Below are positions 1 through 7,390 of a stretch of 14,625 nt of DNA, piece by piece. The stretch is from assembly GCA_009778415.1 (NCBI GenBank), contig WRJV01000307.1, positions 1 through 14,625 on the forward strand, written 5' to 3'. The translations under genes and the position numbers were made by a program. The notes beneath the pieces were generated by a model. It was not told the DNA's origin, did not search any database, and was given only the letters and a program-made list of their open reading frames with translations. The stretch's first letter is position 1. Each line of letters starts with the position of its first letter. The DNA is from Clostridiales bacterium (GTDB lineage Bacteria > Bacillota > Clostridia > Peptostreptococcales > Anaerovoracaceae).

Positions 1-90
1 ATGGTCATTCACGAAAACGACGTGCTGTGGGTGCTGGGCAAAGAGGACTTGACGGAAAAACTGAGAGCGGGCGGGCTGATCCAGCCTTAG
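1..90 (+). CDS. C-terminal fragment, probable TrkA-C (RCK_C) domain tail
   Basis: This is the last 29 codons of a gene whose 5' part lies outside the window; frame 1 is open from base 1 to the TAG at 88-90. The first codon is ATG, but the fragment starts in mid-domain and no ribosome binding site can be seen, so it is treated as internal. The residues read like the end of a TrkA-C regulatory domain, as found at the C terminus of cation:proton antiporters and K+ transport proteins: a hydrophobic strand IHENDVLWVLGKED followed by a short helix. The fragment is too short to name the transporter. The next gene starts 61 bases downstream on the same strand. Confidence 0.5.
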   Translation: MVIHENDVLWVLGKEDLTEKLRAGGLIQP

Positions 91-151
91 CAGCGCTTCA
101 TCTGGCAAACAAGACGTGAACATTGACATGGATTGAAAGGGGAGATTTGGC

Positions 152-1402
152 TTGAACGATAAAATCATAAGGGTTATGCTGGCTTCCACTGAGGACGCAT
201 CCCAATTGTTGGCTATAGCAAAGAAGGAGCTTGACGTAATCAATGACGTGCTGCGAGGAACTATCAGCATCAAGGCTTTCGACTGGAAAAAGTCAGCAGT
301 TTCGGGCATGGGCAATGCACAAGAGAACATTTTTGAGCAAGCGAACATTGAGGAAGCAGATTATTTTGTGTCAATATTTCGCTTCAATTATGGAAAGCCC
401 ACCGGAAACAAGTACCCCGATTCAGAGCTAAGGTACAATTCAGGCATGGAGGAGGAATTTTACAAAGCTTACCATCTCTGGGAACTGTATAAAAGCCCGG
501 AAATCATGATTTTCAAATCTGAAGAGCCTGTTCCAAGAGACCATATCGGCGGCATAAAAAAACTGGAGAATTTTTTTAAAGACTTCCACGGAGATGGCAA
601 ACATCCCGGGCTTTATAACACTTTTAAAAACGAAGCCGACTTTGCTGAAAAATTCCGCAAGAACATCTTAGCGCGCGTCTTTAAGACGATAAGCGACGAC
701 AAGCCTGCTGAATACGACAGAAGCAACATGACAAATATTTTCTTTGACAACGACAATTCCAAGAGAAACAGCATAAAAGCTGGAGAATTGCAAAAAACAG
801 AAACCATACGGCTTCAGGCCAAATCATGCTATTCATTCCTTGCCACAGATGGAATTCTACAGGCGCCAGTGCGAAAAGCGCTGGATAAGGGAAGTAAATT
901 TGAATTGATAATTCAAAATCCATGGACTTTGCATGCGCTGCAATGGGCGTTGACCGCCGATGACTTTGCAAAACAAAGATTGCAATACAAAAAATATGAA
1001 AAGAAAACTATGAGCGCTGAAGACATCATGGATACGTATAAACAATGCCATTGGATATACGCACGGTATGAATTAAGCATTAAGGGCTATAAAGACCTTT
1101 CCAGCGAGTTCAAGGGGAAGATAGAATTGAGAGTGACTAACCTCGATTTGTCCAATTCGATTCTTTTCACTGATGACTTTTTATTCCTTGAGCCGTATAT
1201 CCATACGCTAAAGTCCAAGACAAGGTCGTTATCATTATTTGAAGTTCAGATACCGAAAGGCAGTGAAATATATAAGGATACAAGTGACTATTTTGCGTCG
1301 CGGCTGCGTTTAAGCGAAGCGTTTGGCGCTTTCAAAAAAAACGAAGACGCATATAAAGAAACCCTCCTGCAAGACTTGGCAAGCGTTTACGGGGAGAAAT
1401 AG
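152..1402 (+). CDS. DUF4062-like N-terminal domain fused to a degenerate PLD-like domain, possible defence protein
   Basis: A 416-residue soluble protein with no signal peptide or membrane segment. It starts at TTG 152, chosen because AAAGGGGAG ends 8 bases upstream. Residues 5-175 follow the DUF4062/TIR-like pattern seen in STAND ATPases and defence proteins: an opening strand with VMLASTED, an aromatic-rich segment near 44 (FDW), a strand at 70-76 (DYFVSIF), GKPTG at 81-85, SGMEEEF at 97-103 and a strand near 117-121. Residues about 220-385 look like a phospholipase D-type fold (FLATDGIL, a strand ELIIQNP, later LFTDDFLFLEP), but no HxKxxxxD motif is visible, so this half is probably a binding or sensor domain. 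Only 2 bases separate it from the radical SAM gene, so the two are probably co-translated. The function is inferred. Domain names are by pattern only, and other Rossmann-like sensor domains are possible. Confidence 0.6.
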   Translation: MNDKIIRVMLASTEDASQLLAIAKKELDVINDVLRGTISIKAFDWKKSAVSGMGNAQENIFEQANIEEADYFVSIFRFNYGKPTGNKYPDSELRYNSGMEEEFYKAYHLWELYKSPEIMIFKSEEPVPRDHIGGIKKLENFFKDFHGDGKHPGLYNTFKNEADFAEKFRKNILARVFKTISDDKPAEYDRSNMTNIFFDNDNSKRNSIKAGELQKTETIRLQAKSCYSFLATDGILQAPVRKALDKGSKFELIIQNPWTLHALQWALTADDFAKQRLQYKKYEKKTMSAEDIMDTYKQCHWIYARYELSIKGYKDLSSEFKGKIELRVTNLDLSNSILFTDDFLFLEPYIHTLKSKTRSLSLFEVQIPKGSEIYKDTSDYFASRLRLSEAFGAFKKNEDAYKETLLQDLASVYGEK

Positions 1403-1404
1403 TC

Positions 1405-2247
1405 GTGAAGCTGGAAGCATTGGATTTTCGAATAACGTCAAAGTGCGACATGAACTGTCCCTTTTGTTTTGGTACCAAACGGAACGGCACGGTCAATATG
1501 GGCAACATCGATGAATTCTTCATGAACTTGAGGCAATACGGCGTAAAAAACATTGTATTGACAGGAGGGGAACCCAGTTTAGCGGATAATTTCGCAAACG
1601 TTGTCTCATTTTTGAAAAAGTGCGGCTTCAACTTAGCGTTGTCTACGAACGGCGTGTTTTGGAACAACGACCACTTGAAAAAAACAGTAATAGAGAATAT
1701 TAGCTGGATAGCTCTTCCGGTTGACTCCACGGATCCGGTTCAGCACAACTTTATGCGTGGCGCTTTTTTCGACCACCATTCCTGCATTCATAAGATACTG
1801 GGCGACATCCCCAAAGAAGCCCCCGATATAAAGGTTAAAATCGGCACAGTCGCGAGCAAAGAAAACCTTTCCAACATATCAGGCATATTGCATACGCTGC
1901 CAATGGAACCAGCTTTGTGGAAAATATACCAGCTGTCCGAGGTTTTCAGCAATTCTCGTTACTACAAAGAAAACAAGATCTCCGACAGCGCTTTTGAAAA
2001 GCTCGTCGATGAGGCAAAGAAAGAAAACGCACATAGGGAGACGCGGATTACGTGCCTGTTTGAACGCGACAGAGAACGTCGTTACCTGTTCCTAGAGCCA
2101 GACGGAACACTCATGACAATAGAAAACAATAAAGAAGTTGCCATAGGAGATTGCCGAGACGATTTTCGCGCTTTGATCAAAAAAATAGAATTATCAGTGG
2201 ACGTAGACAAAATCAATTCAAACTTCAACAACAGCTTTATTTCTTAG
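1405..2247 (+). CDS. Radical SAM enzyme, viperin-like
   Basis: A 280-residue protein with a GTG start at 1405, preceded by GGGGAG at 1391-1396. It is a radical SAM enzyme: the 4Fe-4S cluster motif CxxxCxxC is C14, C18 and C21 (KCDMNCPFCFG), and the SAM-contacting GGEP is at 54-57. There is no SPASM or other C-terminal cysteine cluster. Several landmarks fall in viperin order: CPFCF at the cluster, a TNG strand after GGEP, a DS pair at 107-108, LWKIYQ at 171-176, ISDSAFE near 192-198, and YLFLEPDGTL at 227-236. Viperins make ddhCTP, a chain-terminating nucleotide, but these landmarks are also partly shared by other small radical SAM families, so the substrate is unknown. It is coupled to the DUF4062-like gene. 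A weak hairpin (2251-2262) follows the stop. Confidence 0.8.
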   Translation: MKLEALDFRITSKCDMNCPFCFGTKRNGTVNMGNIDEFFMNLRQYGVKNIVLTGGEPSLADNFANVVSFLKKCGFNLALSTNGVFWNNDHLKKTVIENISWIALPVDSTDPVQHNFMRGAFFDHHSCIHKILGDIPKEAPDIKVKIGTVASKENLSNISGILHTLPMEPALWKIYQLSEVFSNSRYYKENKISDSAFEKLVDEAKKENAHRETRITCLFERDRERRYLFLEPDGTLMTIENNKEVAIGDCRDDFRALIKKIELSVDVDKINSNFNNSFIS

Positions 2248-2298
2248 TGCGGGCTGTCGCCCCAGAAAAATTTTTATCCAATCTTTTCAAAAAAACAG

Positions 2299-2327
2299 TT
2301 GCCAAATATTTACATATGGTATATAAT
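2299..2327 (+). promoter_or_regulatory. Sigma-A promoter of the Tad pilus operon
   Basis: TTGCCA at 2299-2304 and TATAAT at 2322-2327 are separated by exactly 17 bases. The start codon of cpaF follows 33 bases after the -10 box, giving a short leader. The stretch is AT-rich against the genes on both sides. It is the only clear promoter ahead of the pilus genes, so it probably drives the whole run to 8733. Confidence 0.75.
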
Positions 2328-2360
2328 ATCATTAACAGACAAAAAAAGGAATATAAGTTA

Positions 2361-3566
2361 ATGATAAACAATAATGATACTTTATGTAAAACAACCGGAA
2401 AAATGCGCGACGAAATAAGCAGGGGGGCTGGGGAGATATCAGACGACGAAGCCCTTTCCATGATTGAAAGCCATGTTTTCAGAAACGAAAACTTCGTGTT
2501 TTATTCCCGTGCGGAAAAAGGCGAGCTGATCAGCAGGGTGTTTTACGCGCTGCGCAAAGACCTTGACGTACTGCAGCCTTATGCGGACGACGACGAGGTT
2601 TCAGAAATCATGGTGAACGGCAAAGACGACATCTTCATTGAACGGCGCGGAAAAATCGAAAAGGCAAAGACGAGCTTCGACAAAACCGAAGACCTCGAAG
2701 AGGTGATCCGAAGGATATGCGCGAAGGTTCACAGGGAAATAAACGAGCTCAACCCCATCGTCGACGCGAGGCTTGCAGACGGCTCCAGGGTCAGTGCAGT
2801 GTACAAGAACGTGGCGATAAACGGGCCGATACTGACGATAAGGAAGTTCCCCAAAAAAGAAATCACCATGGAGATGCTCATAAGAAACGGGACGTTGACC
2901 GAAGAAGCGGCTGGTTTCATGAAAAAGCTGATCAGGGCAGGCTACAACATCTTCGTCAGCGGAGGTACGTCTTCCGGGAAAACCACGTTCCTGAACGTGC
3001 TTTCCGACTACATACCAAAGGACGAAAGGGTCATAGTCATCGAGGACTCGGCCGAGCTGCAGATCAGGGAGATAAAGAACATTGTCCGCATGGAGTGCAG
3101 GAACGCCAACGTGCAGGGCAAGGGCAAAGTCGACATGAAGCAGCTGATAAAGACGAGTTTGAGGATGCGGCCCGACAGGATCATCGTAGGGGAAGTCAGG
3201 GGCGAGGAAGTGCTCGACATGATACAGGCTATGAACACCGGCCATGACGGGAGCTTGAGCACCGGGCACGGCAATTCCATCGAGGGCATGCTGCGGAGGC
3301 TTGAGTCGATGTTCCTGCAAGCCGCGAATTTCCCGATTGAGGCGATAAGGTCTCAAATCGCAGAGGGGATAGACGTGATAGTGCATATGGGGCGGCTAGC
3401 GGACAAAACGAGGAAGGTGCTTGAAATAGCTGAAATCAAAGGCTTTGATGGCAATAATATATTAGTTAATACACTGTTTAAGTATAATATTAACAGCGGC
3501 CTCGCCAAAAGCGAGAGCGGGCTGCAAAACACTGAGAAACTGGAGTTAAGGGGGGGATGGCTATGA
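2361..3566 (+). CDS. cpaF: CpaF/TadA pilus assembly ATPase
   Basis: A 401-residue secretion ATPase of the VirB11/GspE superfamily that powers Tad (Flp) pilus assembly from the cytoplasmic face of the membrane. The Walker A motif GGTSSGKT is at 201-208, the Asp box VIVIEDSAEL at 224-233, Walker B IIVGEVRGEE at 274-283, and the His box around TGHDGSLSTGHGNS at 293-306. An N-terminal helical domain precedes the family signature EIMVNG near 82-87 and LADGSRV at 138-144. The frame is open further upstream, but ATG 2361 is chosen because it lies 10 bases after AAAAGGA and just behind the promoter, and the extra upstream codons overlap the radical SAM gene. It is the first gene of the operon, and its stop overlaps the next start as ATGA. 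Confidence 0.95.
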   Translation: MINNNDTLCKTTGKMRDEISRGAGEISDDEALSMIESHVFRNENFVFYSRAEKGELISRVFYALRKDLDVLQPYADDDEVSEIMVNGKDDIFIERRGKIEKAKTSFDKTEDLEEVIRRICAKVHREINELNPIVDARLADGSRVSAVYKNVAINGPILTIRKFPKKEITMEMLIRNGTLTEEAAGFMKKLIRAGYNIFVSGGTSSGKTTFLNVLSDYIPKDERVIVIEDSAELQIREIKNIVRMECRNANVQGKGKVDMKQLIKTSLRMRPDRIIVGEVRGEEVLDMIQAMNTGHDGSLSTGHGNSIEGMLRRLESMFLQAANFPIEAIRSQIAEGIDVIVHMGRLADKTRKVLEIAEIKGFDGNNILVNTLFKYNINSGLAKSESGLQNTEKLELRGGWL

Positions 3567-4309
3567 TACCGACATACGACAAGTACAAACTTACAGCAAA
3601 AGAGAGAAGGGACAGCATAATTATATCGTACATAGGGCTTTTTTTCGCTACGTACATTTTTTACCACAGCATCATCATCTCTGTAGCCTCCGGGCTGCTG
3701 ATCCCGTTTTGCCTGAAATACTATGCAGGCTCGCTGGCAGAAAAAAGGAGGGACCTTTTGACTGTCCAGTTCAGGGACGTCCTCTACTCGCTGTCTGCGT
3801 CTTTCGCAGCCGGCAGGCACATGAGGGACGCCCTCTACGAGGCGAGGGACAACCTGGACACTATGTACGCCGGCGACTCCCCCATGCTCGTCGAGATATC
3901 TGACATGCTGTCGAAAATTGACGAGAGCAGGGCGGCGGAAGAAGAGGTCTTCAAGGACTTCGCCGCACGCAGCGGGGTTGGGGACATACAGAGCTTCTTC
4001 GACACCTATTTCATCTGCCGCATGACCGGAGGGGACATCAACAGGGTCGTCTCAAGGACTTCTGCCATGCTCATCGACAAGATCGGGATCGAGAAGGAAA
4101 TCAAGGTCCTGGTGTCGCAAAAGCGCTTCGAGGGGAAAATAATCAGCCTGATGCCTGTCATCGTGATACTGTTCTTGAACATAGCGTCGCCTGGTTACGT
4201 CGAGGTGCTGTACACGGCATTCGTCGGCAGGCTCATCATGTCGGTGGCGCTGGCCGGGATAGCGTATGCGTATTACATGACGTCGAAGCTGACCGAAATC
4301 GAGGTTTGA
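3563..4309 (+). CDS. tadB: TadB-type pilus platform protein (T2SSF family)
   Basis: A 248-residue inner-platform membrane protein of the type II secretion F family; with TadC it forms the base on which CpaF acts. The N terminus has one or two membrane segments (about 20-55). A helical cytoplasmic domain follows with the typical QFRDVLYSLSASFAAGR stretch near 69-85 and a TGG turn near 155-157, and there is a C-terminal pair of membrane segments (about 188-207 and 218-238). ATG 3563 overlaps the cpaF stop by 4 bases and lies 6 bases after a G-rich ribosome binding site (3548-3556). An ATG two codons earlier (3557) is in frame but touches that site. The protein is a little shorter than many TadB proteins, mostly at the N terminus. 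Confidence 0.85.
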   Translation: MIPTYDKYKLTAKERRDSIIISYIGLFFATYIFYHSIIISVASGLLIPFCLKYYAGSLAEKRRDLLTVQFRDVLYSLSASFAAGRHMRDALYEARDNLDTMYAGDSPMLVEISDMLSKIDESRAAEEEVFKDFAARSGVGDIQSFFDTYFICRMTGGDINRVVSRTSAMLIDKIGIEKEIKVLVSQKRFEGKIISLMPVIVILFLNIASPGYVEVLYTAFVGRLIMSVALAGIAYAYYMTSKLTEIEV

Positions 4310-4310
4310 T

Positions 4311-5393
4311 ATGAAAATGAAAAAAGCTATTGACAAATTAACTGGCGAAAGGCAGTTTCTCGAACAGTCGTATTCAAAGCTGTACGGGAAGAGGAACTGT
4401 TCAGACGAAATAGACGGCATGAAACGCGCCGTCATGAAGAAATACATCTGGCTTGGAGCGGCGCTTGCCGTTGCTCTTGCGGTGTCTGCCGCTAATGCAG
4501 TTTTGACGCACAGCGGCGGTACGCCGATAAGCCGCGGCAGCGAAATATCGATCATGAGGCCCAAGGAAGGCGGCAGTGCGCTAAAAATCCCCATGAGGCT
4601 CGAAGTTTTGCAAAGCGATGAGGAAAGCATGACGAAAAGCGTGCTGATACTTGTGCAGCCGGAGGAAACAGGCGGCGGCGAGGAGCCATTGGAAATGGAA
4701 GAGGAAGACGATTACGCAAAGATCGAAAAAGAAGTGAGAAAACTGGTAAAGACGATCAACAACAGCAAGAGCGGCGAAAAAGTGACCTTGCCTACGGAAT
4801 TGGCCAGCGGCATTAAGCTGATTTGGGACAGGCCGAAAAACACAAGGGCGCCGCTTGTCTTCCCGATGTTCCTGTTCGCGGTCTTTGTTGTGTACCGCAG
4901 CAGGTACGCCAAGGTCAAAAAAATTGAAAACGACGCAAAAGAGTCGGTAATTAGAGAACTCCCTGAATTTATAAATAAATTGGTATTGCTATTAAACGCA
5001 GGGCTTGTCCTGACAAGCGCGTTCGACAGGATACTCGTAAGGTACGATAGCAGCAGCAAAGAGGTTAAGCCGTATTTCTATTCGCAGTTGCTGCAAATCA
5101 ACCGGAACATGCGCGAAACCAACAGCCCCCTTGGCGCCGGGCTGAAGGAGTTCGCGGGAAGGAGCGGGGTCAGGGAGTTCATGAGGGTCGCGAACATCAT
5201 ATCGGACAATATCGACAAAGGCGCGGAACTCGTTGAAAAACTTAAAGGCGAAAGCGAGCTTTTGTGGCTGACGAAAAAAAAGCTGGCGGAAGAAAAAGGC
5301 AGGCTGGCAGAGACGAAGCTGACTTTTCCGCTTGTGATATTGCTCCTCGTCTTGATTATGGTCACAATCGCCCCGGCGCTGATGGAAATGTAG
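4311..5393 (+). CDS. tadC: TadC-type pilus platform protein with a large insert between membrane segments
   Basis: A 360-residue partner of TadB. The C-terminal part (about 205-360) is the T2SSF domain: RELPEFINKLVLLLNAG, then TNSPLGAGLKEFAGRSG, then a last membrane helix (about 338-358). The N-terminal part is unusual: a membrane segment at about 45-64, then about 115 residues of mixed strand-like and acidic sequence (about 66-180, including a run of Glu near 123-136), then a second membrane segment at about 183-198. This insert would face the outside or the periplasm-like space if the topology is as drawn. The gene begins one base after the tadB stop, so the two are probably translated together. 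A perfect palindrome follows the stop. Confidence 0.85.
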   Translation: MKMKKAIDKLTGERQFLEQSYSKLYGKRNCSDEIDGMKRAVMKKYIWLGAALAVALAVSAANAVLTHSGGTPISRGSEISIMRPKEGGSALKIPMRLEVLQSDEESMTKSVLILVQPEETGGGEEPLEMEEEDDYAKIEKEVRKLVKTINNSKSGEKVTLPTELASGIKLIWDRPKNTRAPLVFPMFLFAVFVVYRSRYAKVKKIENDAKESVIRELPEFINKLVLLLNAGLVLTSAFDRILVRYDSSSKEVKPYFYSQLLQINRNMRETNSPLGAGLKEFAGRSGVREFMRVANIISDNIDKGAELVEKLKGESELLWLTKKKLAEEKGRLAETKLTFPLVILLLVLIMVTIAPALMEM

Positions 5394-5395
5394 AG

Positions 5396-5413
5396 GGCGC
5401 CTGCGCAGGCGCC
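5396..5413 (+). promoter_or_regulatory. Intercistronic hairpin before the pilin gene
   Basis: GGCGCCTGCGCAGGCGCC is a perfect 18-base palindrome that folds as a 7-bp GC-rich stem with a 4-base loop. It starts 3 bases after the tadC stop. No T-run follows, so it is unlikely to be a full terminator. Its place just ahead of the pilin ribosome binding site fits an mRNA processing or stabilising element that would let the pilin be made in excess over the platform proteins. That role is inferred. Confidence 0.55.
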
Positions 5414-5440
5414 TGAAGAAAGGAAAAGGAGGAAAGAAAA

Positions 5441-5587
5441 ATGAAAAACAGTAAAAAAGGGATGGAAATGGTGCAAGTTGCAATTTTAGTCGCGATTGCC
5501 ATCGGGCTTGGGCTGCTGTTCAAAGACAACATCACAAGCTTCATCGAAGACACGTTCATGGGACTCTCGAGCAGCAGCTTCCAGTAG
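5441..5587 (+). CDS. flp: Flp-type major pilin (Flp1-like, 48 residues)
   Basis: A very small gene encoding a 48-residue type IVb pilin, the likely main subunit of the Tad pilus. After a short basic leader (MKNSKKG) comes a single hydrophobic helix (about 11-27) and a polar tail FKDNITSFIEDTF, ending in a Ser-rich stretch. The length and layout fit the Flp1-like family. Cleavage by a prepilin peptidase is expected after Gly7. Mature position 5 is then Gln rather than the usual Glu, with a Glu at position 2. The ribosome binding site is a perfect AAGGAGG (5426-5432), 8 bases before the ATG and the strongest in the cluster, as expected for an abundant protein. The gene lies between tadC and the TadE pseudopilin. 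Confidence 0.85.
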   Translation: MKNSKKGMEMVQVAILVAIAIGLGLLFKDNITSFIEDTFMGLSSSSFQ

Positions 5588-5592
5588 CCGGC

Positions 5593-6006
5593 ATGAACAA
5601 CAAGAAAGGAAGCGCAATCGCCGAGGCGGCAATAGTGTTCCCTGTGGTCATATTGACAGTGCTTGCGGTCGTGTACATCCTTATCGCGATGTACACGGAC
5701 GCATCCACAGCGGTGAGGGACCATCTGGCGCTTCGCCACGAATCGGGCACGAGGACGGAAACGGTTGAGAGGGCAGGCGCGTACAACGGGCTTGCCCCAG
5801 CGGACAAATACGGCAGGAGGCCCTTTCGGCAGTCTGCGGAAATATACGAGGAACGCGTGCTGCTTGACAGGCGGCTCGTGGCCGATGGCAGCAGAGTGTA
5901 CATCATCGATGAGGAAAAGCACGTGAGGACGGTAGACTTTGTAAAGGGTTTGGTGAACAGCAATGAAAAAGACAACGAAAACGAAAACGACAATGACAAT
6001 GAATAA
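5593..6006 (+). CDS. TadE-like minor pseudopilin
   Basis: A 137-residue protein with a TadE-type start: MNNKKG, then SAIAEAAIVFPVVIL, with the conserved Glu at mature position 5 if cleaved after Gly6. One membrane helix spans about 11-33, followed by a small soluble domain that would lie outside the membrane. TadE-like pseudopilins are minor parts of Tad pili. The gene starts 5 bases after the pilin stop with no clear Shine-Dalgarno sequence, so it probably relies on coupling to the pilin gene. The C terminus is low complexity (Asn/Glu/Asp-rich, NEKDNENENDNDNE) and overlaps the first codons of the next gene by 44 bases in another frame. Confidence 0.75.
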   Translation: MNNKKGSAIAEAAIVFPVVILTVLAVVYILIAMYTDASTAVRDHLALRHESGTRTETVERAGAYNGLAPADKYGRRPFRQSAEIYEERVLLDRRLVADGSRVYIIDEEKHVRTVDFVKGLVNSNEKDNENENDNDNE

Positions 6007-6010
6007 AAAG
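5961..6010 (+). repeat. Low-complexity tract read in two frames
   Basis: An A-rich tract of repeated GAAAAC/GACAAT-like hexamers. It is translated as Asn/Glu/Asp repeats at the end of the TadE-like gene and as Lys/Thr/Met repeats at the start of the DUF5702-like gene. The short repeats make it prone to slippage, which would change the length of both proteins together. Confidence 0.6.
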
Positions 6011-7390
6011 GGGAGCGTAGCGGTCTTCCTGACATCCATACTGACAACGATGATTATAGTCAGCATAGTGTTTGTGCAGGCAGCAAGCAGCATCTGCGGG
6101 GCGTCTTACGCCGACGCGGTGCTGGAGCTTTCCGGACGGTCGGTCTTGTCGGAATTCGACAGGAGGCTCAAAGACGAATATGGCTTGTTCGCATTCTACG
6201 GGCAGGAGGACACGGTGGCATCCGACATCAGGATGTACGCGTCTGCCAGTTTCAGCAAGACGTACCCGCAAGAGTACTGGGGGGACGGCGGTTGGGGGAC
6301 TGTGGACTTGCTCAAGCTGAAGCTGCAGAGGACCAAGGTCAACATGGCAGCATACTCCCTGATGGACGTCGACGTGTTTGAAAAGCAGATTGAAGACTAC
6401 ATGGGCTTTATGCTCGCGGAAAAAGGGATCGACTTCATAAGAAGCATGTGGGAAAAATCCGGTGAGGCGCCTGCGGGCGAAGGCGAAAAGTCTCCCACGG
6501 GCGAAGGCGACAAGGAACCAGTGGGCGCACAGGGCGACAAGGAGCCCCAGCGCGTACAGGGCGAACAGAAGGAGCTCAAGAACAAAGTGGAAATATCCAG
6601 CCTGCCCTCGCAGGGCAACGTAAGAAGCGGCATTGGGTCAAACATCGTCGCAATCGTTGAAGGCGGGCTCCCGCAGATGGACGATATTCTGAAAGACGGC
6701 ACGAAGGATTTCATGGTGAACGAATACATAATGAGCAATTTCAAGTACTACATCGGCGACAAAAAGGTGAGGGACACGTTCTTTTACAACGAAGTGGAGT
6801 ACATCCTGTTCGGAAAGCTAAAGGACAAGGAAAACCTTGACAGGTTCAAGTTTGAATTTCGCCTGATGAGGGTACCGCTCAACTTCGCATACGTTTGGAG
6901 CGACCACAAAATGAGAACGACTGTGCTGACATTGGCAGAAGCGCTGGGCTGTCCGGCGGCCGCAGGCGCCATCGCGCTGGCCTGGGCAACCGCGGAAGCG
7001 GAAAACGACGTGCGCCTCCTGACCAACGGGAAGAGGGTGTCGTTGCTCAAAGACCAGAACACATGGGCACTGGTGAACCTAAAATCGGCGGTGCGCACCA
7101 CGCGAATAAAGGATGACGACGGGGAAGTAGTCGATGTATACGCGACTGAAAAGAAAACGAGCAAGTGCATCGACCCGCCCAAGAGTTACGGGCTGTCGTA
7201 CTCCGACTATCTGAGGATGTTTCTGTTCATTGAAAAGAGGGAGACCAAGCTCATGAGGGCGATGGACCTGATTCAACTGAATTTCAGGAAGACCTATTAC
7301 GGGGATTTTCTGATAAAAGACCACTATACGGGATTTTCGCTGGAAGCAGTCGTCTCGGGAAAGAAGTACCAATATGAGCAAAAATACTAA
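5963..7390 (+). CDS. DUF5702-like, TadG-type pilus-associated protein
   Basis: A 475-residue protein with a basic N terminus, KKG, then a hydrophobic helix (about 16-37). After it comes a segment with SGRSVLSEFDRRLKDEYGLF near 54-73, which matches the start of clostridial DUF5702 proteins found in Tad clusters. The rest is a large domain expected outside the membrane, with a Gly/Glu/Lys-rich repeat at about 171-205. The role within the pilus is not known; TadG-like proteins are thought to be minor or anchoring components. ATG 5963 is chosen because GGTGA lies 6 bases upstream. ATGs at 5993 and 5999 are in frame and the last gives the more usual MNKKG start, so the true start may be 12 codons later. 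Confidence 0.7.
   Translation: MKKTTKTKTTMTMNKKGSVAVFLTSILTTMIIVSIVFVQAASSICGASYADAVLELSGRSVLSEFDRRLKDEYGLFAFYGQEDTVASDIRMYASASFSKTYPQEYWGDGGWGTVDLLKLKLQRTKVNMAAYSLMDVDVFEKQIEDYMGFMLAEKGIDFIRSMWEKSGEAPAGEGEKSPTGEGDKEPVGAQGDKEPQRVQGEQKELKNKVEISSLPSQGNVRSGIGSNIVAIVEGGLPQMDDILKDGTKDFMVNEYIMSNFKYYIGDKKVRDTFFYNEVEYILFGKLKDKENLDRFKFEFRLMRVPLNFAYVWSDHKMRTTVLTLAEALGCPAAAGAIALAWATAEAENDVRLLTNGKRVSLLKDQNTWALVNLKSAVRTTRIKDDDGEVVDVYATEKKTSKCIDPPKSYGLSYSDYLRMFLFIEKRETKLMRAMDLIQLNFRKTYYGDFLIKDHYTGFSLEAVVSGKKYQYEQKY
6475..6575 (+). repeat. Degenerate 24-base tandem repeat inside the DUF5702-like gene
   Basis: Two clear 24-base units start with GGGCGAAGGCGA at 6475 and 6499. Less regular copies follow to about 6575 (GGGCGCACAGGGCGACAAG and CAGGGCGAACAGAAG). 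The protein sequence is a Gly/Glu/Lys/Pro-rich linker, probably flexible. Confidence 0.6.

Noticed and set aside
123..151. Promoter for the DUF4062-like gene (TTGACA at 123-128)
   Set aside because: The hexamer is perfect, but the sequence 17 bases further on is TTTGGC and lies next to the start codon, so there is no usable -10 box.
2251..2275. Terminator after the radical SAM gene
   Set aside because: The stem is only 4 bp (GGGC/GCCC) and the T-run begins 8 bases later, too weak to call.
2601..3386. Long minus-strand open frame (261 codons) opposite cpaF
   Set aside because: It is a shadow of the cpaF frame. The plus-strand gene has all CpaF motifs, and the minus frame has no ribosome binding site or recognisable domain.
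5362..6093. Long minus-strand open frame (243 codons) opposite the pilin and TadE-like genes
   Set aside because: It runs across three plus-strand genes with clear starts, and its product is low-complexity with no family features.
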